DNA of 64,000 bases, from contig NZ_JOAP01000023.1 in assembly GCF_000720475.1 (NCBI RefSeq), forward strand, positions 55,460-119,459. Direction: 5' to 3'. Numbering within the stretch: position 1 is the stretch's first letter; every line of letters starts with the position of its first letter. Shown one piece after another: positions 1-8,262 of the stretch. The notes below the pieces were generated by a model. The model ran no database searches. It worked only from the letters and a program-made list of their open reading frames with translations, and was not told where the DNA came from. The position numbers and the translations under genes are program-made. The DNA is from Streptomyces aureocirculatus. GTDB taxonomy: Bacteria; Actinomycetota; Actinomycetes; Streptomycetales; Streptomycetaceae.

Positions 1-740
1 ATGACCCCGGCCGGGCCGAGCACGGCGCCGCCCTGGCTGCCGAGCGACTTCGACAGCGTCACCGTGACGACGGTGTCGGCGCTGCCCGCGAGACCCGCGG
101 CCTGCGGGGCACCGCGGCCGCCCGCGCCGAGGACACCGAGACCGTGCGCGTCGTCGACGACGAGCCCCGCCCCGGCCTCCCGGCACACGGCGGCCAGGCT
201 GCGCAGCGGCGCCGCGTCCCCGTCGACGGAGAACACCGAGTCCGTGACCGCGACAGCGGGCCCCTCATGGGTGACGAGCGCCTTGCGCACCGCGTCCGGG
301 TCGCTGTGCGGCACGACCTGTGTCGTCCCGCGCGCGAGACGGCAGCCGTCGATCAGGGAGGCGTGGTTGCCCGCGTCGGAGACGACCAGCGAGCCGTGCG
401 GGGCGAGCGCCGTGACCGCCGCGAGGTTCGCCGCGTACCCCGACGACAGGACGAGGGCCGCCTCGAAGCCGCAGAACGCGGCGAGCTCGTGCTCCAGTTC
501 GGCGTGCAGCTCGGTGGAACCGGTCACCAGGCGGGAGCCGGTCGCGCCGCCGCCCCAGCGCCGGGCCGCGTCGGCCGCGCCAGCGGTCACCTCCGGGTGC
601 CGGGTGAGCCCCAGGTAGTCGTTGCCCGCGAGGTCGAGCAGTCCGGATTCGGCCGGGCGCGGGCGCAGCGTGCGCACCAGGCCCGCCCGCTCGCGCTGCC
701 GTGCCTGCTCGTCGATCCAGTCGAACGGCGAGCTCGCCAT
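1..740 (-). CDS. bioF: 8-amino-7-oxononanoate synthase, 3' part outside window
   Basis: BioF condenses pimeloyl-ACP with L-alanine, the first PLP-dependent step of biotin ring assembly. About 246 N-terminal codons are visible, beginning [12 protein letters not shown] at the ATG 738-740; the C-terminus lies before position 1. Family motifs seen are the GNDYLGL segment, [12 protein letters not shown], and [11 protein letters not shown], whose lysine near residue 231 is the expected PLP Schiff-base residue. It is divergent from bioB-bioA-bioD across a 196-bp gap. Identification is firm from motifs plus context. Confidence 0.93.
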   Translation of the reverse strand, partial: MASSPFDWIDEQARQRERAGLVRTLRPRPAESGLLDLAGNDYLGLTRHPEVTAGAADAARRWGGGATGSRLVTGSTELHAELEHELAAFCGFEAALVLSSGYAANLAAVTALAPHGSLVVSDAGNHASLIDGCRLARGTTQVVPHSDPDAVRKALVTHEGPAVAVTDSVFSVDGDAAPLRSLAAVCREAGAGLVVDDAHGLGVLGAGGRGAPQAAGLAGSADTVVTVTLSKSLGSQGGAVLGPAGV

Positions 741-936
741 GGGACCTCCGGGTCCTCAAGGGTCGGCGTACGCGGGCCGCGGGAACGGCTCGTACGGACC
801 GGGTGTTTGTAGACAGTGCACAGACCCTAGCGGGCACGCCACCAGGCCATGGTGTGGCAATACCCACACCTCTCATCGCTTCTGTTGTTCAGAATCTCCA
901 TGGTCATACCGACCGGCTTACGCCAGGATCAGCGCC
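741..936. promoter_or_regulatory. bioF/bioB divergent control region with dyad at 851-870
   Basis: This gap separates two divergent biotin operons and should hold both promoters. It contains a perfect 7-bp inverted repeat, GGTGTGG-N6-CCACACC, at 851-870, and a second half-symmetric stretch around 803-825 (TTTGTAGACAGTGCACAGA). Either could be the operator of a biotin repressor (BirA- or BioQ-like). No repressor gene is in the window, so the assignment is inference. Confidence 0.4.
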
Positions 937-2217
937 ATGGATCTGCTGAACACGCTGGTGGACAAGGGGCTTCGGCGCGAACTGCCGAGCCGTGAAGAGG
1001 CGCTCGCCGTGCTCGCGACCTCCGACGAGCAACTGCTCGACGTGGTGGCGGCGGCCGGAAAGGTACGGCGGCAGTGGTTCGGGCGGCGGGTGAAACTCAA
1101 CTATCTGGTCAATCTCAAGTCCGGTCTGTGCCCCGAGGACTGCTCGTACTGCTCGCAGCGGCTCGGCGCGGACACCGGGATCCTCAAGTACACCTGGCTG
1201 AAGCCGCAGGAGGCGTCCGAGGCGGCGGCCGCCGGGCTCGCGGGCGGCGCCAAGCGGGTGTGTCTGGTGGCGAGCGGCCGGGGGCCGACCGACCGGGACG
1301 TCGACCGGGTCTCCGACACCATCAAGACGATCAAGGAGCAGAACGAGGGCGTGGAGGTCTGCGCCTGTCTCGGTCTGCTCTCCGACGGGCAGGCCGAGCG
1401 GCTGCGCGGGGCCGGTGCCGACGCCTACAACCACAACCTGAACACGTCCGAGGCGACGTACGGCGACATCACCAAGACGCATACGTACGCCGACCGCGTC
1501 GACACCGTGCAGAAAGCTCACGCGGCGGGGCTCTCCGCCTGCTCGGGTCTGATCGCGGGCATGGGCGAGACGGACGACGACCTGGTGGACGTGGTCTTCG
1601 CGCTGCGCGAGCTCGACACCGACTCGGTGCCGGTGAACTTCCTCATCCCCTTCGAGGGCACCCCCCTCGCCAAGGAGTGGAACCTCTCCCCGCAGCGCTG
1701 TCTGCGCATCCTCGCCATGGTCCGGTTCGTCTGCCCGGACGTCGAGGTCCGCATCGCGGGCGGGCGCGAGCTGCATCTGCGTACGTTGCAGCCGCTCGCC
1801 CTGCACCTCGCCAACTCGATCTTCCTCGGCGACTACCTGACGAGCGAGGGCCAGGCGGGCAAGGCCGACCTGGAGATGATCGCGGACGCCGGTTTCGAGG
1901 TGGAGACCTCGGACCAGGTGACGCTGCCGGAGCACCGCAGGGGCGGCGGCTGCGGGTCGGTGTGCGGGTCGGAGGAGTCGGCGTGCGGCTCGGAGGAGCC
2001 TGTGCTCGGAGCGGAGGAGCCGGTGCCCGGGGCGGAGTCGGCGCCCGGGGCAGAGGGCTCGGCGTCCGGTGTGGGCGCGGCGTCCGGTGTGGGCGCGGCG
2101 CGGGTTCCCGCGGCGGAGGCACCCGCGGCGGGGGCGGCCGGGGTGCCCGGGGCGCGCACGGACCTGGTCGCGGTACGCCGTCGTGGCGCCGGCACGGATC
2201 TGGCCCCCAATGCGTGA
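937..2217 (+). CDS. bioB: biotin synthase
   Basis: This 426-aa radical-SAM enzyme inserts sulfur into dethiobiotin. The CxxxCxxC cluster motif is at Cys65, Cys69 and Cys72 ([10 protein letters not shown]). The first ~335 residues are canonical. The C-terminus is an unusually long low-complexity extension rich in Gly, Ala, Ser, Glu and Pro, with a duplicated SGVGAA block, before a final [14 protein letters not shown] segment. The ATG at 937 fits the family N-terminus; upstream in-frame starts are not family-like. Its last 8 nt overlap bioA, which implies translational coupling. Confidence 0.95.
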   Translation: MDLLNTLVDKGLRRELPSREEALAVLATSDEQLLDVVAAAGKVRRQWFGRRVKLNYLVNLKSGLCPEDCSYCSQRLGADTGILKYTWLKPQEASEAAAAGLAGGAKRVCLVASGRGPTDRDVDRVSDTIKTIKEQNEGVEVCACLGLLSDGQAERLRGAGADAYNHNLNTSEATYGDITKTHTYADRVDTVQKAHAAGLSACSGLIAGMGETDDDLVDVVFALRELDTDSVPVNFLIPFEGTPLAKEWNLSPQRCLRILAMVRFVCPDVEVRIAGGRELHLRTLQPLALHLANSIFLGDYLTSEGQAGKADLEMIADAGFEVETSDQVTLPEHRRGGGCGSVCGSEESACGSEEPVLGAEEPVPGAESAPGAEGSASGVGAASGVGAARVPAAEAPAAGAAGVPGARTDLVAVRRRGAGTDLAPNA

Positions 2218-3544
2218 CGGCACGGCGGCCCCCGGCCTGGGCCCGCGGGAGATCCTGGACCTCGACCGCGCCCACGTCTGGCACCCCTACGGCCCGATGC
2301 CGGGCCGCCAGGAGCCGCTGGTCGTGGAGTCGGCCACCGGGGTGCGGCTGAACGTCACCGGTGTGGGCGAGCTCGTCGACGGCATGTCGTCGTGGTGGTC
2401 GGCCATCCACGGCTACAACCACCCCGTCCTCAACGAGGCGGTACGCGGCCAGCTCGACCGCATGAGCCATGTGATGTTCGGCGGGCTCACGCACGAGCCC
2501 GCCGTACGCCTGGCGAAGCGACTTGTCGACATCACTCCGGACGGCCTTGAGCATGTCTTCCTGGCCGACTCCGGTTCGGTGTCCGTGGAGGTCGCGGTCA
2601 AGATGTGCCTCCAGCACTGGCGTTCCCTCGGCAGGCCCGAGAAGCACCGGATGCTCACCTGGCGCGGCGGCTACCACGGCGACACCTGGCAGCCGATGGC
2701 CGTGTGCGACCCGCAGGGCGGCATGCACAGCCTGTGGCAGGGCGTCCTTCCCGAGCAGGTCTTCGCCGACCTGCCGCCCGCCGGGTTCGACGCGTACGAC
2801 GAGACGTACGCGCAGCATCTGCACGATCTGATCGGACGGCACGCCCACGAACTCGCGGGCGTGATCGTGGAGCCGGTCGTGCAGGGCGCGGGCGGGATGC
2901 GCTTTCACTCCCCGAGGTATCTGCGGGCCCTGCGGGAGGCCTGCGACGCGCACGGCGTGCTGCTCGTGTTCGACGAGATCGCGACGGGCTTCGGGCGCAC
3001 GGGGGCCCTGTTCGCGGCGGACCACGCGGGCGTCACTCCGGACGTGATGTGTCTGGGCAAGTCCCTGACCGGCGGCTATCTCACGATGGCGGCGACGCTG
3101 TGCACCGCGCGGGTCGCGGAGGGGATCGCGCGCGGTGAGGTGCCGGTGCTCGCGCACGGGCCGACGTTCATGGGCAATCCGCTGGCCGCGGCGGTGGCGG
3201 GCGCCTCCATCGACCTGCTGCTCGGGCAGGACTGGCAGACCGAGGTCAAGCGCGTCGAGACGGGGCTGCGGGCGGCGCTCGCTCCCGCGGCCGGGCTGCC
3301 CGGGGTCCAGGACGTACGGATACTCGGCGCGCTCGGTGTCGTACAGCTCGACCACCCGGTCGACATGGAGGCGGCGACGCTCGCCGCCGTTCGCGAGGGT
3401 GTGTGGGTGCGGCCGTTCCGCGACCTGATCTACACGATGCCGCCCTTCGTCACCGGTGACGACGACGTCGCCAGGATCGGCCGCGCGGTGTGCGCGGCGG
3501 CGGCCGCCAGTACGGCCGCGAACCGTGGGGAGGTGTCCGCGTGA
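2210..3544 (+). CDS. bioA: adenosylmethionine-8-amino-7-oxononanoate transaminase
   Basis: BioA (444 aa) is a class III PLP aminotransferase that uses SAM to aminate KAPA to DAPA. Visible motifs are HVWHPYGPM near the N-terminus, [14 protein letters not shown], and [11 protein letters not shown] with the PLP lysine at about residue 284. The start is the ATG inside ATGCGTGA, overlapping the bioB stop; longer upstream starts would only translate bioB repeat DNA in another frame. The stop overlaps the bioD GTG start by 4 nt, so bioBAD is one coupled operon. Confidence 0.95.
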   Translation: MRDGTAAPGLGPREILDLDRAHVWHPYGPMPGRQEPLVVESATGVRLNVTGVGELVDGMSSWWSAIHGYNHPVLNEAVRGQLDRMSHVMFGGLTHEPAVRLAKRLVDITPDGLEHVFLADSGSVSVEVAVKMCLQHWRSLGRPEKHRMLTWRGGYHGDTWQPMAVCDPQGGMHSLWQGVLPEQVFADLPPAGFDAYDETYAQHLHDLIGRHAHELAGVIVEPVVQGAGGMRFHSPRYLRALREACDAHGVLLVFDEIATGFGRTGALFAADHAGVTPDVMCLGKSLTGGYLTMAATLCTARVAEGIARGEVPVLAHGPTFMGNPLAAAVAGASIDLLLGQDWQTEVKRVETGLRAALAPAAGLPGVQDVRILGALGVVQLDHPVDMEAATLAAVREGVWVRPFRDLIYTMPPFVTGDDDVARIGRAVCAAAAASTAANRGEVSA

Positions 3545-4248
3545 GCGTGCTCGTGGTGTCCGGTACGGGCACGGAGATCGGCAAGACGGTGACGACCGCG
3601 GCGGTGGCCGCGCTCGCCGTCGCCGCCGGGCGCAGCGTCGCCGTCCTGAAGCCCGCCCAGACGGGCGTCGGGCCCGGCGAGCCCGGGGATGTCGCCGAGG
3701 TGCGGCGGCTCGCAGGCGACCTGGTGACCGGGGTCGAACTCGCCCGCTACCCCGAGCCGTTGGCACCGGCGACGGCCGCCGGGCGGGCCGGGCTCGCGCC
3801 GGTCACGCCCGCCGAAGTCGCCGAGGCCGCGGCGAAGTTGGCGGCCTCGCACGATCTGGTCCTGGTCGAGGGGGCGGGCGGTCTGCTGGTCCGCTTCGAC
3901 GAGGCGGGGGCGACGCTCGCGGACGCGGCCCGGCTCCTCGACGCGCCCGTCCTCGTCGTGGCCACGGCCGGGCTCGGCACCCTCAACATGACGACGCTGA
4001 CCGGTGAGGCCCTGCGTGCCCGCGGCCTGGCCGCCGCGGGCGTCGTCATCGGGAGCTGGCCCGCCGCACCGGACCTGGCGTCGCGCTGCAACCTGGCCGA
4101 GCTGCCCGACGCGGCGGGCGCTCCCCTGCTGGGGGCGGTGCCCGAGGGCGCGGGGGCACTGGACGCGTCCACGTTCCGTGACCGCGCCGCGGGGTGGCTC
4201 GGGCCGGGGCTCGGGGGGCGGTGGGACGTACGGGACGTGGCGTTCTAG
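3541..4248 (+). CDS. bioD: dethiobiotin synthetase
   Basis: BioD (235 aa) uses ATP and CO2 to close the ureido ring of dethiobiotin. The N-terminus [12 protein letters not shown] is the family P-loop (about residues 5-16), and [11 protein letters not shown] is the second nucleotide/substrate-loop motif. The GTG start overlaps the bioA TGA (GTGA). It is the last gene of bioBAD and is followed directly by the repeat-filled gap. Confidence 0.94.
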   Translation: MSVLVVSGTGTEIGKTVTTAAVAALAVAAGRSVAVLKPAQTGVGPGEPGDVAEVRRLAGDLVTGVELARYPEPLAPATAAGRAGLAPVTPAEVAEAAAKLAASHDLVLVEGAGGLLVRFDEAGATLADAARLLDAPVLVVATAGLGTLNMTTLTGEALRARGLAAAGVVIGSWPAAPDLASRCNLAELPDAAGAPLLGAVPEGAGALDASTFRDRAAGWLGPGLGGRWDVRDVAF

Positions 4249-4396
4249 GCCGTGCGGGGTGTCGGCGGGGGCTCCGTTTCTCCGGGTCCCCGGACCGGGC
4301 GCTCGTCGGTGCCGACGCTCCCTGGAAAGCCCCCCGCCGCCTGCGGGGTGGCGAAGCCGTGGAGAGACTCGGCCCCCTCGCCGCCTGGGCTGAAAC

Positions 4397-5035
4397 GTCC
4401 CGGTTGTTGGGGTCGGGCCGTGCCGGGCGGGGCGGGCGCGGGGGCCGTCCCGGTTGTTGGGGTCGGGCGGTGCCGGGCGGGGCGGGCGCGGGAGCCGTCC
4501 CGGTTGTTGGGGTCGGGCCGTGCCGGTCGGGGCGGGCGCGGGAGCCGTCCCGGTTGTTGGGGTCGGGCCGTGCCGGTCGGGGCGCGGGGGCCGTGCCGGT
4601 CGGGGCGCGGGGGCCGTGCCGGTCGGGGCGCGGGGGCCGTGCCGGTCGGGGCGCGCAGCCGTCCCGGTCATTGTGCGGGCTGTGCCGGTTCGTTGCAGCC
4701 GTCCCGGTCATTGTGCGGGCGGTGCCGCTCGGCGCGCGGGCGGTGCCGCTCGTTGCGCGGACCGTCCCTGTTCGTTGCTCGGACACCCCGATCGCTGCGC
4801 GAGCCGTGCCGGTTCATTGCGCAGCCGCCCCGGTTCGCTGCGCAGCCGTCCCGGTTGTTGCGCGGGCCGTGCGGGTTCGCTGCGCAGCCGTCCCGCTGGG
4901 TTCGCGGACCGTCCCTGTTCGTTGCTCGGACGCCCCCGTCGCTGCGCGAGCCCCGTCCCGGTTGCTGTGCGGGCCGTCCCGGGCATCGCTCGGACGCCCC
5001 GATCGCCGCGCCGACGCCCCGGTCCGCCCCCGTTT
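4397..5035. repeat. degenerate tandem-repeat array between bioD and methyltransferase
   Basis: The gap 4249-5084 is almost entirely repetitive. CGGTTGTTGG recurs at 4401, 4451, 4501 and 4551 (50-bp period). CCGTGCC recurs at 4568, 4591, 4614 and 4637 (exact 23-bp period). From about 4650 to 5035 there are roughly 18 degenerate units of 21-23 bp resembling GCCGTSCCGGTTCRTTGCG. All six frames lack stops simply because the sequence is AT-poor, so the long ORFs here are not credible genes. No start with a ribosome site is seen inside it. Confidence 0.85.
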
Positions 5036-5084
5036 CGAGGTGGGCCGGGGCGGGGGAAGTACCAGCCGACCCCTTGGAGGCAGC

Positions 5085-5846
5085 ATGGCCCCGCCCTCCG
5101 CCAGGCCCGCCCCGCGCGACGCGGTCCACCACCCGGTGTTCGCCCGCTTCTACGCGCGCCAGAGCACCGCGGCCGAGCGGGTCGTCGCCCCGCACCGCAA
5201 GGAACTCCTGCACGGTGTCGGCGGCCGGGTGATCGAGGTCGGCGCGGGCAACGGGCTGAACTTCGCGCACTATCCGGCCACGGTCGCCGAGGTGGTGGCG
5301 ATCGAACCGGAGCGCCTGCTGCGCGGCCTCGCCGTGTCGGCGGCGCTGCGCGCGGACGTCCCCGTCGACGTGGTGCCGGGTGCCGCCGAGGCCCTGCCGG
5401 TCGAGAGCAAGGCGTTCGACTACGCCGTCGCCTCGCTCGTGCTGTGCAGTGTGCGGGACGTACCGCAGGCGCTCGCGGAGCTGCGTCGGGTGCTGCGTCC
5501 CGGCGGCGAGCTGCGGTTCTTCGAGCACGGCAGGGCCCCAGGCACGGCGATGGCCACGGCCCAGCGCGCCCTGGACCGGACCGTGTGGCCGCTCCTGTTC
5601 GGCGGCTGCCACGTGGGCCGCGACACCGTGGGCGCGCTGCGTACCGCCGGGTTCGAGCTCGGCCCGTACCGGCAGGTGATGGTGCCCGCGCACGGGCCGC
5701 GGCTGCCCACGTCGTACTGCGTACTCGGCTCGGCCCGCCGCCCGCCCGAGCCCGAGGCCGACCCGACCGACCATGTCGGCCCAGGCGGCCCAGACGGCCC
5801 TACCGGCCAAGGCAGCCCCACCGGCCACAACGGCCATGGCACCTGA
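5085..5846 (+). CDS. class I SAM-dependent methyltransferase
   Basis: This 253-aa protein has a UbiE/Methyltransf_11-type Rossmann fold. Motif I is VIEVGAGNGLNF (about residues 47-58), an acidic residue follows in VVAIEPE, and a LRRVLRPGGELRFFEHG segment matches motif III. The substrate is unknown. The ATG at 5085 has a GGAGG ribosome site at 5076-5080, which sets the start despite an open frame reaching back through the repeat array. The last ~30 residues are a Gly/Pro/Thr-rich tail of near-repeats. Confidence 0.85.
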   Translation: MAPPSARPAPRDAVHHPVFARFYARQSTAAERVVAPHRKELLHGVGGRVIEVGAGNGLNFAHYPATVAEVVAIEPERLLRGLAVSAALRADVPVDVVPGAAEALPVESKAFDYAVASLVLCSVRDVPQALAELRRVLRPGGELRFFEHGRAPGTAMATAQRALDRTVWPLLFGGCHVGRDTVGALRTAGFELGPYRQVMVPAHGPRLPTSYCVLGSARRPPEPEADPTDHVGPGGPDGPTGQGSPTGHNGHGT

Positions 5847-5855
5847 GCCGCGCCG

Positions 5856-6218
5856 TCAGATCGGCTGGACGAGATTCACCGCGTTGCCGTCCGGATCCTG
5901 GATGTGCGCGACCCGCTGACCCCACGGCATGTCGTTCGCCGGGCCGCGCACCGTACCGCCGAGCGCTTCGACGCGGGTGAGGAGGTCGTCCACGGACGCC
6001 ACCGTCACGCTCAGGAGCGAGCGCTGCGGGACGCCGAGTTCGACGCTCTTGTCGGCGACGATGCCGAGGTCGGAGTCCTCGATGCGCAGGTTCAGGAAGA
6101 AGACGGGCCCTTCGTCCGGCACCCGGTCGCTCTCCTGCGCGCCGAACAGCTCCGTGTAGAAGGCGACGAGACGGTCCAGGTCGGGGGTGATCAGCATGGG
6201 CTGGATGGTGGCGGGCAT
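5856..6218 (-). CDS. VOC (glyoxalase/bleomycin-resistance) family protein
   Basis: This 120-aa single-domain protein has the vicinal-oxygen-chelate fold pattern: it starts ATIQPMLITPDLDRLVAFY and ends HIQDPDGNAVNLVQ, the typical second beta-alpha-beta-beta-beta end. It may bind a metal or a small hydrophobic ligand; the sequence does not identify a substrate. It is convergent with the methyltransferase, whose stop lies 9 bp away. Confidence 0.82.
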   Translation of the reverse strand: MPATIQPMLITPDLDRLVAFYTELFGAQESDRVPDEGPVFFLNLRIEDSDLGIVADKSVELGVPQRSLLSVTVASVDDLLTRVEALGGTVRGPANDMPWGQRVAHIQDPDGNAVNLVQPI

Positions 6219-6239
6219 GGCCGTGCTCCCAGGGGGTCG

Positions 6240-6420
6240 GGTCGCTAGGGGGTCGGGGCGCTAGGGGGTCGTGACTGCTTGCCCTGTGCTGACCCGTGCG
6301 CGGGCCATAACTCATCGGTGCCTGTCGCCCGATGGAGGCCAAGGTGCCGTCAAAAGCCCCTGCAAGGCCCCCTCAAAGGTCCCCTCAGACATCCCGTCAC
6401 AGGTCCCGTAACAGGGCCCG
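6240..6420. other. short gap with direct repeats
   Basis: No gene is seen. GCTAGGGGGTCG is repeated at about 6243 and 6260. The stretch 6352-6432 is a run of short CCCSTCACAGG/CCCCTCA-like words. It separates the VOC gene from the toxin-antitoxin pair. Confidence 0.5.
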
Positions 6421-6792
6421 TCACAGGCTCCACTGCCGCAGCTCACGCGCTATGTCGTCGATGCTCGCCCCGTCCTCCTTGATCAGGCGGGCCAGGTCCC
6501 GCACCTGTTCGGGGGATGTCACCACCTTCACCCCGCTGGCGACGAGGTAGGCGTACGCGACCGAGGACGCGAAGAGCGCGTTGGAGCGTTCGAGGGCGGG
6601 CAGGTGCAGCAGGAGCTGGAGCAGCGCGGCGGCACGGTCGTGGGGTCCCTCGTAGACGGGTACGCCGAATATCTCCGCCTGGTGACGTGCGACGGCGGCG
6701 ACCAGGGCTCCCCAGTCGGTGACCTGCGGATCACCGGGCGTCTTGTGCTCGGCGACCATGAGGAGCCAGGCGAGGTCGATTCTGAGGTTCAA
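6421..6792 (-). CDS. Fic/Doc-like toxin component, degenerate motif
   Basis: This 123-aa protein follows a ribbon-helix-helix antitoxin gene by 3 bp and has the length and helical pattern of Doc/Fic toxins. Fic proteins carry HxFx(D/E)GN(K/G)R; here the corresponding loop reads LPALERSNALFASS, so the catalytic histidine and most of the motif are absent. Residues after it (VAYAYLVASG) match the helix following the Fic loop. The start is TTG at 6790-6792. It may be an inactive or altered Fic toxin; I cannot tell from sequence alone. Confidence 0.65.
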   Translation of the reverse strand: MNLRIDLAWLLMVAEHKTPGDPQVTDWGALVAAVARHQAEIFGVPVYEGPHDRAAALLQLLLHLPALERSNALFASSVAYAYLVASGVKVVTSPEQVRDLARLIKEDGASIDDIARELRQWSL

Positions 6793-6795
6793 CGG

Positions 6796-7023
6796 TCAGC
6801 GACGACCCTCGCGCTCCGCGCCGAACTCCTCGGCGAAGACGGACTCGTACTGCTTCATGAAGTCGGCCGCGGCCTCCACGAAGGTGTGGCCGAGCTCGCC
6901 CGCGTCCTGCTTGACGAGCTCTTCGATATAGCGGTTGACGCTCATACCGCGGGCCGTCGCGCGTTCGCGCGCGGCCCGGGCGGTGTCCTCGTCCACCCGC
7001 ACGTTGAGCTGAGTCTTCGCCAT
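6796..7023 (-). CDS. ribbon-helix-helix antitoxin
   Basis: This 75-aa protein begins MAKTQLNVRVDEDTARAARE, the beta strand plus helix of an Arc/MetJ-type ribbon-helix-helix DNA-binding domain, followed by an acidic, helical C-terminus that would wrap a toxin. The ATG at 7021-7023 is preferred over an upstream GTG at 7029. It precedes the toxin gene, the usual antitoxin-first order, and probably autorepresses the pair. Confidence 0.78.
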   Translation of the reverse strand: MAKTQLNVRVDEDTARAARERATARGMSVNRYIEELVKQDAGELGHTFVEAAADFMKQYESVFAEEFGAEREGRR

Positions 7024-7210
7024 GCCCACAAGCTAGCGCCGATCCGCTAGCACCGGCAAGAGGTTCGCGAGTAGCCCGACAGGTGTCCCTTACACACGCT
7101 CGTTCGACCGACTTCCGAGGGATACCAGCCGCCGGGTACGAGCGTCTACTCTCTGCTGGACTCTCCGCTGGCATACGCGAGTCGGGGCGGCCACGACCCG
7201 GGAGGCGGCC

Positions 7211-8251
7211 TTGTCCACATCAGCTTCGGCACCGCACACGGAGCGCACCGAGCCCGTCGGCGTCGCCGCCCGCGCCCGCGGGCTGACGAAGGCGTACGGC
7301 TCCGGCGAGACTGCGGTGATCGCCCTGGACGCGGTGGACGTGGACATCGCGCGCCAACGGTTCACGGCCGTGATGGGTCCTTCCGGTTCCGGCAAGTCCA
7401 CGCTGATGCACACCCTGGCCGGCCTCGACTCGGTCTCCGCGGGCCAGGTGTGGCTCGGCGAGACCGAGATCACCGGGCTGAAGGATCGCGAGCTGACGCA
7501 GCTCAGGCGGGACCGGGTGGGCTTCATGTTCCAGTCGTTCAACCTCATCCCGACGCTGAACGCACGCGAGAACATCACGCTGCCCATGGACATCGCGGGC
7601 AAGCGCCCCGACACCGAGTGGCTGGAACACGTCATCGACACGCTCGGGCTGCGCGACCGGCTGCGGCACCGGCCCGCGCAGCTTTCGGGCGGACAGCAGC
7701 AGCGCGTGGCGTGCGCGCGCGCCCTCGCCTCCCGCCCAGAGCTGATCTTCGCCGACGAACCGACCGGCAACCTCGACTCGCGGGCGGGTCTTGAGGTCCT
7801 CGGGTTCCTGCGCGAGGCGGTGGACTCGCTGGGCCAGACGGTAGTGATGGTGACCCACGACCCGGGCGCCGCCGGCCACTCCGACCTGGTGCTCTTCCTC
7901 GCGGACGGTCGGATCGTGGACGAGATGCCGCGGCCCACGGCGGAGGGGGTCCTGGAGCGGATGAAACGGTTCGACGCGCTCCAGGGCGCACGGCCCGCAC
8001 CCGAGGGCGCCGCTCCGCCCAGGCAACCCGCGCCCGAAAGCACCGTTCCGACCGCGCAACCCGCGCCCGAGGGCGCCGTTCCGACCGCGCATCCCGCGCC
8101 CGAGGCTGCCGCTCCGCCCACGCAACCCGTGCCCGAAAGCACCGTTCCCCCCGGACGGGCCACGCCCGAAGGCGCCGTTCCCCCCGCGCGGGCCACCCCG
8201 GACGGCCCTGAAGCGCACGGCTCCCCCGACGACCCGGCCACCCAGGACTGA
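7211..8251 (+). CDS. MacB/LolD-type ABC transporter ATPase with repeat tail
   Basis: The first ~250 residues form a standard ATPase: Walker A GPSGSGKST, signature LSGGQQQRVACARAL, Walker B LIFADEPTGNLDSR and the H-loop VMVTHD. The start is TTG at 7211 with GGAGG six bases upstream. The C-terminus is unusual: from residue ~262, six consecutive 11-residue Pro/Ala/Glu units (PAPEGAVPTAH type) are encoded by a 33-bp tandem repeat at 7994-8191. The permease gene starts 12 bp downstream. The partner is an FtsX-like permease, so export or a mechanical role is likely. Confidence 0.9.
   Translation: MSTSASAPHTERTEPVGVAARARGLTKAYGSGETAVIALDAVDVDIARQRFTAVMGPSGSGKSTLMHTLAGLDSVSAGQVWLGETEITGLKDRELTQLRRDRVGFMFQSFNLIPTLNARENITLPMDIAGKRPDTEWLEHVIDTLGLRDRLRHRPAQLSGGQQQRVACARALASRPELIFADEPTGNLDSRAGLEVLGFLREAVDSLGQTVVMVTHDPGAAGHSDLVLFLADGRIVDEMPRPTAEGVLERMKRFDALQGARPAPEGAAPPRQPAPESTVPTAQPAPEGAVPTAHPAPEAAAPPTQPVPESTVPPGRATPEGAVPPARATPDGPEAHGSPDDPATQD
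7994..8191 (+). repeat. 33-bp in-frame tandem repeat in ABC ATPase tail
   Basis: Six units of 33 bp encode PAPEGAAPPRQ-like 11-mers. The unit length keeps frame, and no unit is interrupted by a stop. The region lies outside the ATPase fold. Confidence 0.85.
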
Positions 8252-8262
8252 GGCGGTTACCC

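Noticed and set aside
4397..5035. CRISPR-like array
   Set aside because: Units are directly joined without unique spacers and there are no cas genes.
4194..5846. 550-aa fusion of repeat DNA to methyltransferase
   Set aside because: A good ribosome site and family start at 5085; the upstream part is repeats open in all frames.
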